Numbered from the stretch's first letter, positions 34,343 to 41,650 are shown. The stretch is 64,000 bases of DNA from Bacteroidales bacterium (GCA_014800895.1 JAAVFG010000023.1:1-64000), one strand, 5' to 3'. Made by a program: numbers and translations. The notes: generated from the letters alone by a model not told the origin.

Positions 34343-34388
34343 ACGCGAACGCGGCTAATCTCACGATCAGCCGCGTTCGCGTGTTTTC
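34343..34388 (+). terminator. hairpin with T-tract, terminator-like
   Basis: Arms ACGCGAACGCGGCT (34343-34356) and AGCCGCGTTCGCGT (34369-34382) pair perfectly over 14 bp with a 12-nt loop, followed by GTTTTCC. No gene on the plus strand ends close by, so it may belong to the repeat region or to a lost gene. Confidence 0.6.
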
Positions 34389-34538
34389 CATAATACTTAA
34401 CTAAACTAACCTAACATCATGAAACATTTTTATGCTTTCATCTATTATAACATGCCTCCCGCGGATTGGTTCATTTCAAGTATTTTATTTTTTTCGCGGA
34501 CGCGAAGAATTGTACTAAATGATGGACGCGCTGTATGA

Positions 34539-34576
34539 TGAACTGCACCCCAAAAGTTAGACACAAAATTTTTAGC
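34539..34576. repeat. IS3-like terminal sequence remnant
   Basis: TGAACTGCACCCCAAAAG resembles the terminal inverted repeats of IS3/IS150-group elements (TG start, CCCCAAAAGTT core). No transposase is left next to it. Its inner 25 bp (34552-34576) recur exactly at 40910-40934, on the other side of the defence island. Confidence 0.55.
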
Positions 34577-34634
34577 TGACAGTACTATTTTGTAATATAT
34601 TTACACTAACTTTGCAGTATAAAATAATATTGAA

Positions 34635-34889
34635 ATGGAGATAGCATTAAAGAAAAATCAGAGCTTCCGTCTTTCAGTGGAACTTATCGATCGTTTGAAG
34701 CAACTTGCAAAGCGACAGAACCGCAGTCTCAACAACTATGTGGAGACTGTACTGCTTGATGCAGCCTATCATGAACCCAATGCAGTGACGCTTACCGCTA
34801 TGAGGGAGGCCGAGAGCGACGCGATGAACGACGTGCCGTCTCTGGATATGTCATCTATTGAGGCCATGGAAAAATCAATGGGTCTATGA
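34635..34889 (+). CDS. ribbon-helix-helix/RelB-type antitoxin (orphan)
   Basis: An 84-residue protein with a DNA-binding N-terminus (SFRLSVELIDRLKQLAKRQNRSLNNYVETVLLDAAYH) of the Arc/MetJ ribbon-helix-helix type and an acidic C-terminal tail (DVPSLDMSSIEAMEKSMGL) of the kind that wraps the toxin. The stop overlaps the ATG of a toxin-like frame, the normal antitoxin-toxin arrangement, but that toxin is broken after about 10 residues. A TAACTTTG box (34607-34614) is a candidate -7 element. Confidence 0.75.
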   Translation: MEIALKKNQSFRLSVELIDRLKQLAKRQNRSLNNYVETVLLDAAYHEPNAVTLTAMREAESDAMNDVPSLDMSSIEAMEKSMGL

Positions 34890-34927
34890 AGGAGCTTAAG
34901 CCTACCTCGCAATATATTCCTACCTAA
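34886..34927 (+). pseudogene. truncated YafQ/RelE-type toxin start
   Basis: Overlaps the antitoxin stop (ATGA) and reads MKELKPTSQYIPT before a stop. MKELKPTSQY resembles the N-terminus of YafQ-type mRNA interferase toxins that sit behind this kind of antitoxin; the full toxin is about 90 residues. The rest of the gene is missing and is followed by a tandem repeat. The assignment rests on ten residues and the overlap. Confidence 0.55.
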
Positions 34928-34950
34928 CAATGTAAATAGAACACCTGATA

Positions 34951-35013
34951 GACACCAGCTGAACACCAGCTGAACACCAGTTGAACACCAGTTGAACACC
35001 AGTTGAACACCAA
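34951..35013. repeat. 11-bp tandem repeat (GAACACCAGYT)
   Basis: About five and a half units of 11 bp, GAACACCAGCT/GAACACCAGTT, run from 34951 to 35013 without spacers. The array lies between the broken toxin and the winged-helix frame. Confidence 0.9.
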
Positions 35014-35049
35014 TATAATGAAATTCCTATATCTTTAGTTAAGCTAATT

Positions 35050-35259
35050 ATGGCGATAGGTGAAAATTGGTATTCTGCTCACGAGATAAGAGAAATAATG
35101 GGATTTAAATCTAAAAGTTCCTTCATAAAAAACTACTTGAATCCTGCTCAGAATGCTGGTATTATTCAATTTGAAGACGTAGAGAATCCTCAGTCACCAC
35201 ATCAACGATATGGCCTGACTGAAAAAGGAAAGCAAATTCTGAACCGGAAGAATTCATAA
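35050..35259 (+). CDS. winged-helix domain remnant (Fic/RecG-like C-terminus)
   Basis: A 69-residue frame: YSAHEIREIMGFKSKSSFIKNYLNPAQNAGIIQFEDVENPQSPHQRYGLTEKGKQIL. This matches the winged-helix C-terminal domain seen in Fic-family and RecG-like ATP-binding (AlbA_2/AAA_4) proteins, with the pattern sxxEIxxxxGxKxRxxFxxxYLxPAxxxGxI...QxYxLT. The enzymatic part is absent, so it is either a remnant or a free-standing DNA-binding protein. It lies at the left border of the defence island. Confidence 0.6.
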   Translation: MAIGENWYSAHEIREIMGFKSKSSFIKNYLNPAQNAGIIQFEDVENPQSPHQRYGLTEKGKQILNRKNS

Positions 35260-35265
35260 TTGACG

Positions 35266-35325
35266 AACTATATTAAAATTATATTTTTGACTGTAGGATA
35301 GGTATTGGGGGCGCGCTGGGGGCGG
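35266..35325. repeat. 60-bp direct repeat, left copy
   Basis: Begins AACTATATTAAAATTATA and ends in GGGCGG. It matches 40940-40999 with four mismatches. The two copies enclose the controller, endonuclease, both methyltransferases and AbiH. Confidence 0.88.
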
Positions 35326-35347
35326 GAGCCTCCCGGCCGGCTTCCGC

Positions 35348-35434
35348 TAAATTTTTACGGGGTCGATGCCCGTAAAATTTAAATGAAATTGGATTTAGTT
35401 TATCAACGGACATCGAGTCCGTTGAAAAACTAAA
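35348..35434. repeat. two hairpins with CTCGATG/CATCGAG-type loops
   Basis: Hairpin 1 (35348-35381): arms TAAATTTTTACGGG and CCCGTAAAATTTA around the loop GTCGATG. Hairpin 2 (35394-35434): inner arms CAACGGA and TCCGTTG around the loop CATCGAG, with outer arms TTTAGTTT and AAACTAAA. They follow the palindromic module GGGCGGGAGCCTCCC, as in the other modular repeats. The stretch 35435-35690 up to the controller promoter holds no recognised gene. Confidence 0.8.
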
Positions 35435-35722
35435 ATTTTGTAATAAAATTGGAGGTCGCAATTAGTGCAACCTTGCGATGCAAAATTACAACCTAGTTGC
35501 AACCTCCAAAAGGTGTACTTGAGTTAGTGCTTACGCATGAACAGTCAAAGTCCTTATGAGCGCGTAATTGGCTTTCCGCTTTGCTCCGCAAGGAATGATC
35601 GCCTGTGCCGGAGCGGAAAGTCCATATACAAGAAATCCCCCTCAGTGGTGTCCGAAGGGACGGTCTTTTACTATTACTCTGAAAATTCGTAACTTTGCAA
35701 ATTTTAAAGCAACGAGTAGTAT

Positions 35723-35754
35723 GTTGATAGCCATAGGCTTAGTTTCTAATTTTG
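35723..35754 (+). promoter_or_regulatory. promoter and possible operator of the restriction-modification controller
   Basis: TTG (35724-35726), a 20-nt spacer and TAATTTTG (35747-35754) fit the phylum promoter. A 7-bp inverted repeat flanks it (TAGTATG at 35717-35723, CATACTA at 35755-35761) and could be an operator for the controller protein. A second -7-like box, TAACTTTG (35690-35697), lies upstream with a TTTA 19 nt before it. Confidence 0.6.
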
Positions 35755-35795
35755 CATACTAAATATAGCGCAAAGTGACTCGAATAGACATTACA

Positions 35796-35996
35796 ATGAT
35801 TACGTTTGGAAAGAATGTCCAAGTAGCGAGGCAAGCACTTGGAATTTCTCAGGAGGAGTTGGCATTTAGAGCCGGACTCCACAGAACGTATATAGGTATG
35901 GTTGAACGTGCAGAACGGTCGATTTCACTTCAAAATGCTAAAAAGATAGCAGATGCGCTTAATGTGAAATTAGATACCCTGCTAAATAATGACTGA
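35796..35996 (+). CDS. XRE-family helix-turn-helix controller (C) protein
   Basis: A 66-residue protein when started at ATG 35796; a GTG at 35775 in the same frame is possible. ITFGKNVQVARQALGISQEELAFRAGLHRTYIGMVERAERSISLQNAKKIADALNVKLDTLL is a complete lambda-repressor-type HTH with the C-protein pattern SQEELAxxAGLHRTYIGxxERxxRxxS. Such proteins delay expression of the endonuclease until methylation is done. The end overlaps the endonuclease start by 8 bp, so both share a transcript. Confidence 0.9.
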   Translation: MITFGKNVQVARQALGISQEELAFRAGLHRTYIGMVERAERSISLQNAKKIADALNVKLDTLLNND

Positions 35997-37920
35997 AAGA
36001 TATATAAGGATACACGGAGATAATATCGTTGAGTGTGAGAGAACACTTCATATGATATATGACGCATTGGGAGGTACAATTAGACCCGTAGATAGTCCAA
36101 TATTTATGCCAATATACGAAATCAAAATTTCAGGATTGGACTTCCGTATTGAATTATTATCCGGCCATGGGCGTTGGGGCGTAAATATCGGTAACCATTT
36201 AATGGAAAATGGCGGAATACTTCGCGAGGGTGCCGACTCCTATGTATCTGAAGTCATAGGAAAAGAGGAAAAATTTATATTGGCGATTGAATATTGTTCT
36301 GCCCTTCCCGCTGGAAATAATGCTTGGCAAAGGAATGGGCGCGCGTTATCATCGATTCTTGCAGGCATACCTTATTTATTTATGGCTGAGTTAGGGGGTG
36401 TTGAATTAAATGGGAAAAGAGAAGTGATTGCTCCTCGAAAGCCGAATCCCATTGTGCCTTTTTCCTACATATCAACAACTAAAGATTATTCTAATCTATG
36501 CATTCCCGTGTATAGACCCCATCCCTCAATAACAGATGAGTTGCAAGCTTTCTTTAAAAATGTATTCGGATACGCTGAGGGTCTAAAAGTTATACGTGGG
36601 TTATTGCTCAGTGAAGACATATCGGAAAGTATAAACATTTTGGCTAAAAAGAGCCTAAAATTGGTGGATATTTTATCCGCCGAGAAGAAACGTGTAACAA
36701 CACTGACAGGAAAGGCATGGACTGAATATTTAGAAAGTAATGATAGAGCAAACTGGATTCTGAATAATTCCAAAATGATTTGGAATAAGAAGACATCTGA
36801 TAAAGTAAATGCTCCTGAACGAATGAAGGCACTATTGAAACAATCAATAGCACTTCAATTAAATACAATAGGAGCATCTGACATTCCAATTTGTCTCATT
36901 CCCAAAAAGCGCATAAAAGAATTTGAAGATCTAATTGGTCAATCGTATCCTGAATTAGATATAAGATTGCCTAAAGATAAACCATTGGCAGTAATATGGA
37001 TTACTGGCTACAAACCGACCGGAGAAGATTCTCGACCAGACAGAGGCCTATGTCCATTAGCTAAGATGGTTCTACACAACTCTGCTCGAATAATAAGTAT
37101 TGTTTATGGACCAGCAAAGAAAAAAACATGGAAATTATTGGACAAAGGACTTGATGTTCTTGCATCCAATAATGGTTTATGGCAGTCAATTTACAAGATT
37201 TGCGATGGTGTTCTAATTGATAGTGTTACCAAACCGAAGCCGGAATATATCAAGATTAAGCAGTCTCCTCTTGTCGCGCAAACAGAATTATCAATCCCGT
37301 ATAATTCTGAATATGATGTAGATCATTCAGAGCATGATGTAGATACGGCAATTCATCAAATTTTATCAAGAAGTGGATTGGCAGAATGTCTGTGTAATCC
37401 TCCCGGTGGAGATTGGTCTGGAATTAATTATTATCGAAAAGGAGATATTTATAGATGGACTTCATTACCTCGTGTGTCTGAAATAGGAGGTAAGCGTCCT
37501 GATCATGTTTTTCAACAAGAACTGAAGGATGGGAATTTATTTATTTCCATTGAATCCAAAGGGAAAGCATCAGATCTTGAAGATGAAATAGGTACAAATT
37601 TAGTTGCCTATCTCAATGACCTATTCTCATTAGTACCCACAAGCATTAAGAGAGTAAATACTGAATGGAGACTATATAATAATCGCGCAGACCTGGGCGA
37701 TTATCAAGTAATTTCAGTTGGAGCATTTATTTATAAAAATGAGGACGAATTAAAAACACAACTTGAACGCGGAAGTCTGGATTGTATTTTGGCTTTTGAA
37801 TTTAGAAAGCCGTCGATTCTACACATTCTTTCAAACAACAACGGTCGCATCTTGGAACACTTCGTCAAAAAGGCCACCGAAAGAATTAGTGGGTTTGAAG
37901 TTAAGATACACAGATTCTGA
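35989..37920 (+). CDS. putative restriction endonuclease (PD-(D/E)XK type)
   Basis: A 643-residue protein, not recognised as a named family. Its place between a C protein and two DNA methyltransferases marks it as the restriction enzyme. Near residues 504-523 a nuclease-like motif is visible: GGKRPDHVFQQ, then LFISIESKGKAS (PD...ESK). The N-terminal part has YVSEVIGKEEKFILAIEYCSALPAGNNAWQRNGRA, which may be a second conserved block. Codon use is AT-rich compared with the surrounding core genes, a sign of transfer. The last 90 bp overlap the 3' end of the Dam-type methyltransferase on the other strand. Confidence 0.78.
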   Translation: MTERYIRIHGDNIVECERTLHMIYDALGGTIRPVDSPIFMPIYEIKISGLDFRIELLSGHGRWGVNIGNHLMENGGILREGADSYVSEVIGKEEKFILAIEYCSALPAGNNAWQRNGRALSSILAGIPYLFMAELGGVELNGKREVIAPRKPNPIVPFSYISTTKDYSNLCIPVYRPHPSITDELQAFFKNVFGYAEGLKVIRGLLLSEDISESINILAKKSLKLVDILSAEKKRVTTLTGKAWTEYLESNDRANWILNNSKMIWNKKTSDKVNAPERMKALLKQSIALQLNTIGASDIPICLIPKKRIKEFEDLIGQSYPELDIRLPKDKPLAVIWITGYKPTGEDSRPDRGLCPLAKMVLHNSARIISIVYGPAKKKTWKLLDKGLDVLASNNGLWQSIYKICDGVLIDSVTKPKPEYIKIKQSPLVAQTELSIPYNSEYDVDHSEHDVDTAIHQILSRSGLAECLCNPPGGDWSGINYYRKGDIYRWTSLPRVSEIGGKRPDHVFQQELKDGNLFISIESKGKASDLEDEIGTNLVAYLNDLFSLVPTSIKRVNTEWRLYNNRADLGDYQVISVGAFIYKNEDELKTQLERGSLDCILAFEFRKPSILHILSNNNGRILEHFVKKATERISGFEVKIHRF

Positions 37921-38703
37921 GATAAGATCTTTTTTCTTATCTATAACCTTTGAAAAGGCTGAAATTCCAGTCTGCACACTGAACTTATGTTTGTAAACTT
38001 CCGATGGAGGTGCAAATGAATATTGACGGTCTCCAGCACTTCCGTCAAAAGTTAACATCCAATATGCGCCAATAGAATTAAGTCTCTCAAGTTCGTTATA
38101 AAAATCATTCAGATTAAACTCTTGTTGGGTATATCTATCCTTGGTTCCGCCATATGGAGGATCGAGGAAAATAAAATCGCCTTTAAGAGCCAAGGATAGG
38201 CATTCTCTGTAATCCACATTTAAGAATGTGATTTTTTTAATTGCGACACTCCATTTTTTGAGAATCTGTCGCAATGTATGAGGATTAATTCCTGGGCGAG
38301 AAAGATGGAAAGAATTATTAAATTCGCCAGCTGAATTATAACGAATCATGCCGTTAACACATGTACGAGTAAGGAACAAGAAATCTAAACAATTCTTTGT
38401 TTTGTTAAATTCATCTCGCACTTGATAATAAACATCTGACCCTTCCACTTGCAATCTATTCCATCTTAACTCATATTCATTGGCAACTTCATCTGGGTTT
38501 TCTTTTATCATATTCCATAGAGAAATAAGTTCAGGAATAATATCTGATGCAAAACCCCGAGGAGCATTAGCAAAGGGTAGCATTGATCCACCTCCAACGA
38601 ATGGCTCAAAATATGTAGGACATGAACGAAAATGTTTAGATAGTTCTTCTGCCACCGGACGCTTACTACCAAACCACTTTATTACAGGCGATAATGGTTT
38701 CAT
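37831..38703 (-). CDS. DNA adenine methyltransferase, Dam/D12 class
   Basis: A 290-residue alpha-class N6-adenine methyltransferase (MethyltransfD12): VIKWFGSKRPVAEEL at the start, the SAM-binding FEPFVGGGSM at 32-41, RYNSAGEFNNSFH near 121 and the catalytic FLDPPYGGTKDRY at 179-191. It protects one strand of the restriction site. The ATG overlaps the stop of the second methyltransferase by one base (TAATG). The 3' end overlaps the endonuclease gene tail to tail by 90 bp. AT-rich codon use. Confidence 0.94.
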   Translation of the reverse strand: MKPLSPVIKWFGSKRPVAEELSKHFRSCPTYFEPFVGGGSMLPFANAPRGFASDIIPELISLWNMIKENPDEVANEYELRWNRLQVEGSDVYYQVRDEFNKTKNCLDFLFLTRTCVNGMIRYNSAGEFNNSFHLSRPGINPHTLRQILKKWSVAIKKITFLNVDYRECLSLALKGDFIFLDPPYGGTKDRYTQQEFNLNDFYNELERLNSIGAYWMLTFDGSAGDRQYSFAPPSEVYKHKFSVQTGISAFSKVIDKKKDLISESVYLNFKPTNSFGGLFDEVFQDATVVV

Positions 38704-39527
38704 TAGAATAAGGAATTACTTTTGTTAATCAAAACATTATCAAGTCTCTTTTTAGCAATGTTGAAGTAATCAGGTTCTATCTCGAATCCTATTACATTCA
38801 TACCATAATTTAACCCTGCAACCATCTCCGTTCCAGAGCCAGCAAACGGCACTAATAGAGTTCCATTTGGCACACCACTAATTAAAAGTATTCTCTCAGC
38901 AACTCTTATAGGTTTCTGAGTGGGGTGAGAACCAAATTGCATTTCTTCTTTAGCCTTATTATTGGGAATATCCCAAACAGTACGCATTTGTTTGCCTGCT
39001 TCTTTTAGCATATCATAAGAGGCAGAAAAAGATTTGGTTTCTTCGTAATTAAAAGTATACTTTCTGTTTTTCTCACCGCCTTTATGTACCCAAAGAATTG
39101 TTTCGTGGCTTGCTGTTAACCTACGCCCAGAGAGATTAGGAAATGAATTCCTTTTATACCAGGCAATCTCATTGATGATTTCCAATCCTAACAGTTGACA
39201 GCAAACATTAACAAAACCTGAATTATGGTATGTCGAGTGAATCCATATTGAGCCAGTGGGCTTTATAACGCGCTTTAACTCTTTGAGCCATTCAAATGTA
39301 CCCAAAAAGGAGTCATTCTGCGAAAGTAAATCCCATGCTTCACTTGTTAATTTCCAGTCACCGCCAAACCCTTTTATTTTTTTATCGGAACCATACGCCC
39401 AATTCTTAGTTGTAGAAGCTCCATAAGGAGGATCTACAATGCATAAGTCGCAAGAATCATCCTGCAATTTCCTAAGACCGAGGAATACGTCCTCATTTAA
39501 TAATTGATATTTAAGAGTCGTTGCCAT
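38703..39527 (-). CDS. DNA methyltransferase, beta class (N6-adenine or N4-cytosine)
   Basis: Started at the ATG at complement 39525-39527, the protein has 274 residues and begins MATTLKYQLLNEDVFLGL; the open frame extends 23 codons further without a likely start. Order of motifs: catalytic VDPPYGAS at 31-38 first, HPTQKP at 201-206, then the SAM-binding FAGSGTE at 228-234, which is the beta class. With the Dam-type enzyme it makes a two-methyltransferase system. The stop overlaps the start of that gene by one base. Confidence 0.93.
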   Translation of the reverse strand: MATTLKYQLLNEDVFLGLRKLQDDSCDLCIVDPPYGASTTKNWAYGSDKKIKGFGGDWKLTSEAWDLLSQNDSFLGTFEWLKELKRVIKPTGSIWIHSTYHNSGFVNVCCQLLGLEIINEIAWYKRNSFPNLSGRRLTASHETILWVHKGGEKNRKYTFNYEETKSFSASYDMLKEAGKQMRTVWDIPNNKAKEEMQFGSHPTQKPIRVAERILLISGVPNGTLLVPFAGSGTEMVAGLNYGMNVIGFEIEPDYFNIAKKRLDNVLINKSNSLF

Positions 39528-39667
39528 ATAACTAAACTCCCTCATGTAGTATCTGAAGGCTGACCAATGCCGGTAACGACTACAAGGGGAGTTCAAAGTA
39601 TTTTAGCTTGCGCTTATGTCTTTGTTAGAGGTTGGTCATTCACAGATTATTTTCGTAACTTCAGTAG

Positions 39668-39697
39668 CAAAGTTAATAAAAAAAAATGGAATAACAA
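39668..39697 (-). promoter_or_regulatory. promoter for the two methyltransferase genes
   Basis: On the minus strand TTG (complement 39695-39697), a 19-nt spacer and TAACTTTG (complement 39668-39675) fit the phylum consensus. The leader would be about 130 nt before the methyltransferase start at 39527. No gene is seen in the stretch 39528-39767. Confidence 0.65.
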
Positions 39698-39767
39698 TTA
39701 TTTAGATGTGCAGATTAGAACGCACATTAAACAATGCGGGTACACTTACCGACTATATATCAATATT

Positions 39768-40739
39768 TCACCGATAGAAGTCTTCCCTCTCATGGATTGA
39801 CCTACAAAACTGAGAAAATTTGTCTATGTCACTTCCATCGGTACGAATAATATTAAAAATATTTTGACCATATAAAAGATCGAGACGCTTATTATTCATA
39901 AAACGAAGTTGGTCGCGTATATCCCAAGCACTCTCTTCATTATATGTGAATATTGTAATATGCTTTTTATCTGCATCTGTCATATTCTCTCGACTCTGTT
40001 CATGAAAGAATCGCTGAAAATAATGATAATCAATTGGACTTAGAGAATGTCCAAATATGACTATGTGCTTAGCATTGTGGAGTTCATTACTTAGGTTTCT
40101 ACTTTGATAATGAGGACTATATTCTTTGCACATATAGCGATATGGAGGAAAAAAATCCATATTACTCTCTATTCCAAGAATGATGCCATCATTAAGGCTG
40201 CCATGCATATAAGTCACATCCAGGGGTTGACTAATTCCCAATTTTGTCGCAAAAGATGATAAATCAGTATAATTAAAAGTGTATATTTTTATATTGAAGT
40301 TAGAATTTACAAGAACCCCTAAAAGAATGGCAGCCATTGAATTATCAATCAGCTTATTCTTTTGAATCTTAGAAAGATATGTGGTAAGTGACTGAATTAT
40401 TTTATTATAAACAACTCTGTCTTGTTCTGCTCGATTCTTCATATTATCCGAAATACCTTGTCCGGGTTTATAACCCCTTTGTATTGTAGCATATTCAGCT
40501 AATATTGCCTCCAAATCATACCATGATTTTGCCGTTGTGTTTTCATGCAAGACATCATGTAAACACTCCTCACTATCATACCTGTCAACCTCCTCCTTAG
40601 GTATCAAGCGGTCTTTACACGGCCAATAACGACTTTCAACAAAGGACTTATAAGATGTCTTTAGACCCAAATCCATATCAAAGCCGTTGCCTATAATAAA
40701 CAAAAGTTCCTCAGACTTAATTTTATCTTTTTGTAGCAT
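39768..40739 (-). CDS. AbiH family abortive-infection protein
   Basis: A 323-residue protein. The N-terminus LLFIIGNGFDMDLGLKTSYKSFVESRYW (GNGFD at 17-21) is the signature of AbiH, a phage-resistance protein first described in lactococci; later parts with KIYTFNYTDL, VTYMHGSLND and IVIFGHSLSPIDYHYFQRFF agree with the family. Its mechanism is not known. A TAACTTTG box (complement 40744-40751) sits only about 5 nt before the start codon, so the mRNA may be nearly leaderless. Codon use is AT-rich, like the methyltransferase genes. Confidence 0.9.
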   Translation of the reverse strand: MLQKDKIKSEELLFIIGNGFDMDLGLKTSYKSFVESRYWPCKDRLIPKEEVDRYDSEECLHDVLHENTTAKSWYDLEAILAEYATIQRGYKPGQGISDNMKNRAEQDRVVYNKIIQSLTTYLSKIQKNKLIDNSMAAILLGVLVNSNFNIKIYTFNYTDLSSFATKLGISQPLDVTYMHGSLNDGIILGIESNMDFFPPYRYMCKEYSPHYQSRNLSNELHNAKHIVIFGHSLSPIDYHYFQRFFHEQSRENMTDADKKHITIFTYNEESAWDIRDQLRFMNNKRLDLLYGQNIFNIIRTDGSDIDKFSQFCRSIHEREDFYR

Positions 40740-40909
40740 ACAGCAAAGTTACAAAAAAATATGATACTCCACTAATACTGAGCGAGAAGGAGTCGTAGTA
40801 TGGGAATTTTTCGTAGCCGATGAAGAGTGTATCAAATTGAAAATTATCTAAAGCCTTAAAGATTTATACACTCTGAGATAAAGCGTCGGTACCGCCTGAT
40901 ATGAATCCA

Positions 40910-40999
40910 AAAAGTTAGACACAAAATTTTTAGCGGATCAACTATATTAAAATTATATTTTTGACTGCAGGATAGGTATTGGGAGCGCACTGGGTGCGG
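40910..40999. repeat. right-hand direct repeats of the defence island
   Basis: 40910-40934 repeats 34552-34576 exactly (25 bp, IS3-end-like), and 40940-40999 repeats 35266-35325 with four mismatches (60 bp). On this side the two repeats are 5 bp apart, while on the left they are about 690 bp apart with the antitoxin and winged-helix frames between. The stretch 40740-40909 holds no gene; it has a weak inverted repeat AGAGTGTAT / ATACACTCT. Confidence 0.88.
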
Positions 41000-41027
41000 T
41001 AGGATACCGCACCCAGTGCGCTCCCAA
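40979..41027 (-). terminator. perfect 22-bp hairpin after the his operon
   Basis: Arms 40979-41000 and 41006-41027 pair without mismatch around the loop AGGAT. The hairpin begins 12 nt after the hisIE stop, reading on the minus strand. There is no T-tract, so it may act as an mRNA 3' end stabiliser or be a repeat element that has taken over this role. Confidence 0.65.
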
Positions 41028-41038
41028 TATAAGTATCC

Positions 41039-41650
41039 TTATGTATGCCGGAACAGGAGTTCCTGTTCTATATCGTCGAGGGTGACACCCATTGATTCGA
41101 GCAGGACGAGGTAATGGAACATCAGATCGGCGGCTTCGTAGATGAAACGGTTGCGATTACCATCTACTGCCTCTATGGCAGACTCGACAGCCTCCTCTCC
41201 GACTTTCTGCGCTATCTTCTTTACGCCACGGATGAAAAGACGTGTGGTATATGAATTTTCAGGCATCTCGCGATGTCGCCCTTTCACCACCTCCGACAAC
41301 TTACGGAGAAAGCCCTCCGCCGCCGGGGTGTCAAAACAAGCCTCGGTGCCTCTGTGGCAGGTCGGACCGATCGGAATAGCCTTGATAAGAAGTGTGTCGG
41401 CATCACAATCCAAAAACATCTCCTGCATCATAAGGAAATGTCCCGAAGTCTCACCCTTGGTCCAGAGAGTCTGACGGGTGCGGCTGTAGAAGGTCACCTT
41501 TCCCGTAGCCTGAGTCTTCTCAAAAGCCTCCTTATTCATATAGCCTAACATCAACACCTTCATTGACACGGCATCCTGAATTATCACCGGCAGCAGACCG
41601 TCGGCGCATTTCTCCAGATTGAAATCCTCAAATTTTATTTCTTTATCCAT
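41039..41650 (-). CDS. hisIE: bifunctional phosphoribosyl-AMP cyclohydrolase/phosphoribosyl-ATP diphosphatase
   Basis: Carries out steps 2 and 3 of histidine synthesis. The 203-residue protein has the HisI domain (about 1-110) with YMNKEAFEKTQATGKVTFYSRTRQTLWTKGETSGHF, DCDADTLLIKAIPIGPTCHRGTEACF (metal ligands), and the HisE domain (about 115-200) with SYTTRLFIRGVKKIAQKVGEEAVESAIEA and the helix EAADLMFHYLVLL. It is the last gene of the his operon, 54 nt after hisF. Confidence 0.96.
   Translation of the reverse strand: MDKEIKFEDFNLEKCADGLLPVIIQDAVSMKVLMLGYMNKEAFEKTQATGKVTFYSRTRQTLWTKGETSGHFLMMQEMFLDCDADTLLIKAIPIGPTCHRGTEACFDTPAAEGFLRKLSEVVKGRHREMPENSYTTRLFIRGVKKIAQKVGEEAVESAIEAVDGNRNRFIYEAADLMFHYLVLLESMGVTLDDIEQELLFRHT

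Noticed and set aside
34951..35013. Short regular repeats that might be a CRISPR array
   Set aside because: The 11-bp units follow one another without spacers, and no cas genes are near.
35568..35762. 64-residue open frame before the controller gene
   Set aside because: It runs through the promoter of the controller gene and has no recognisable protein pattern.
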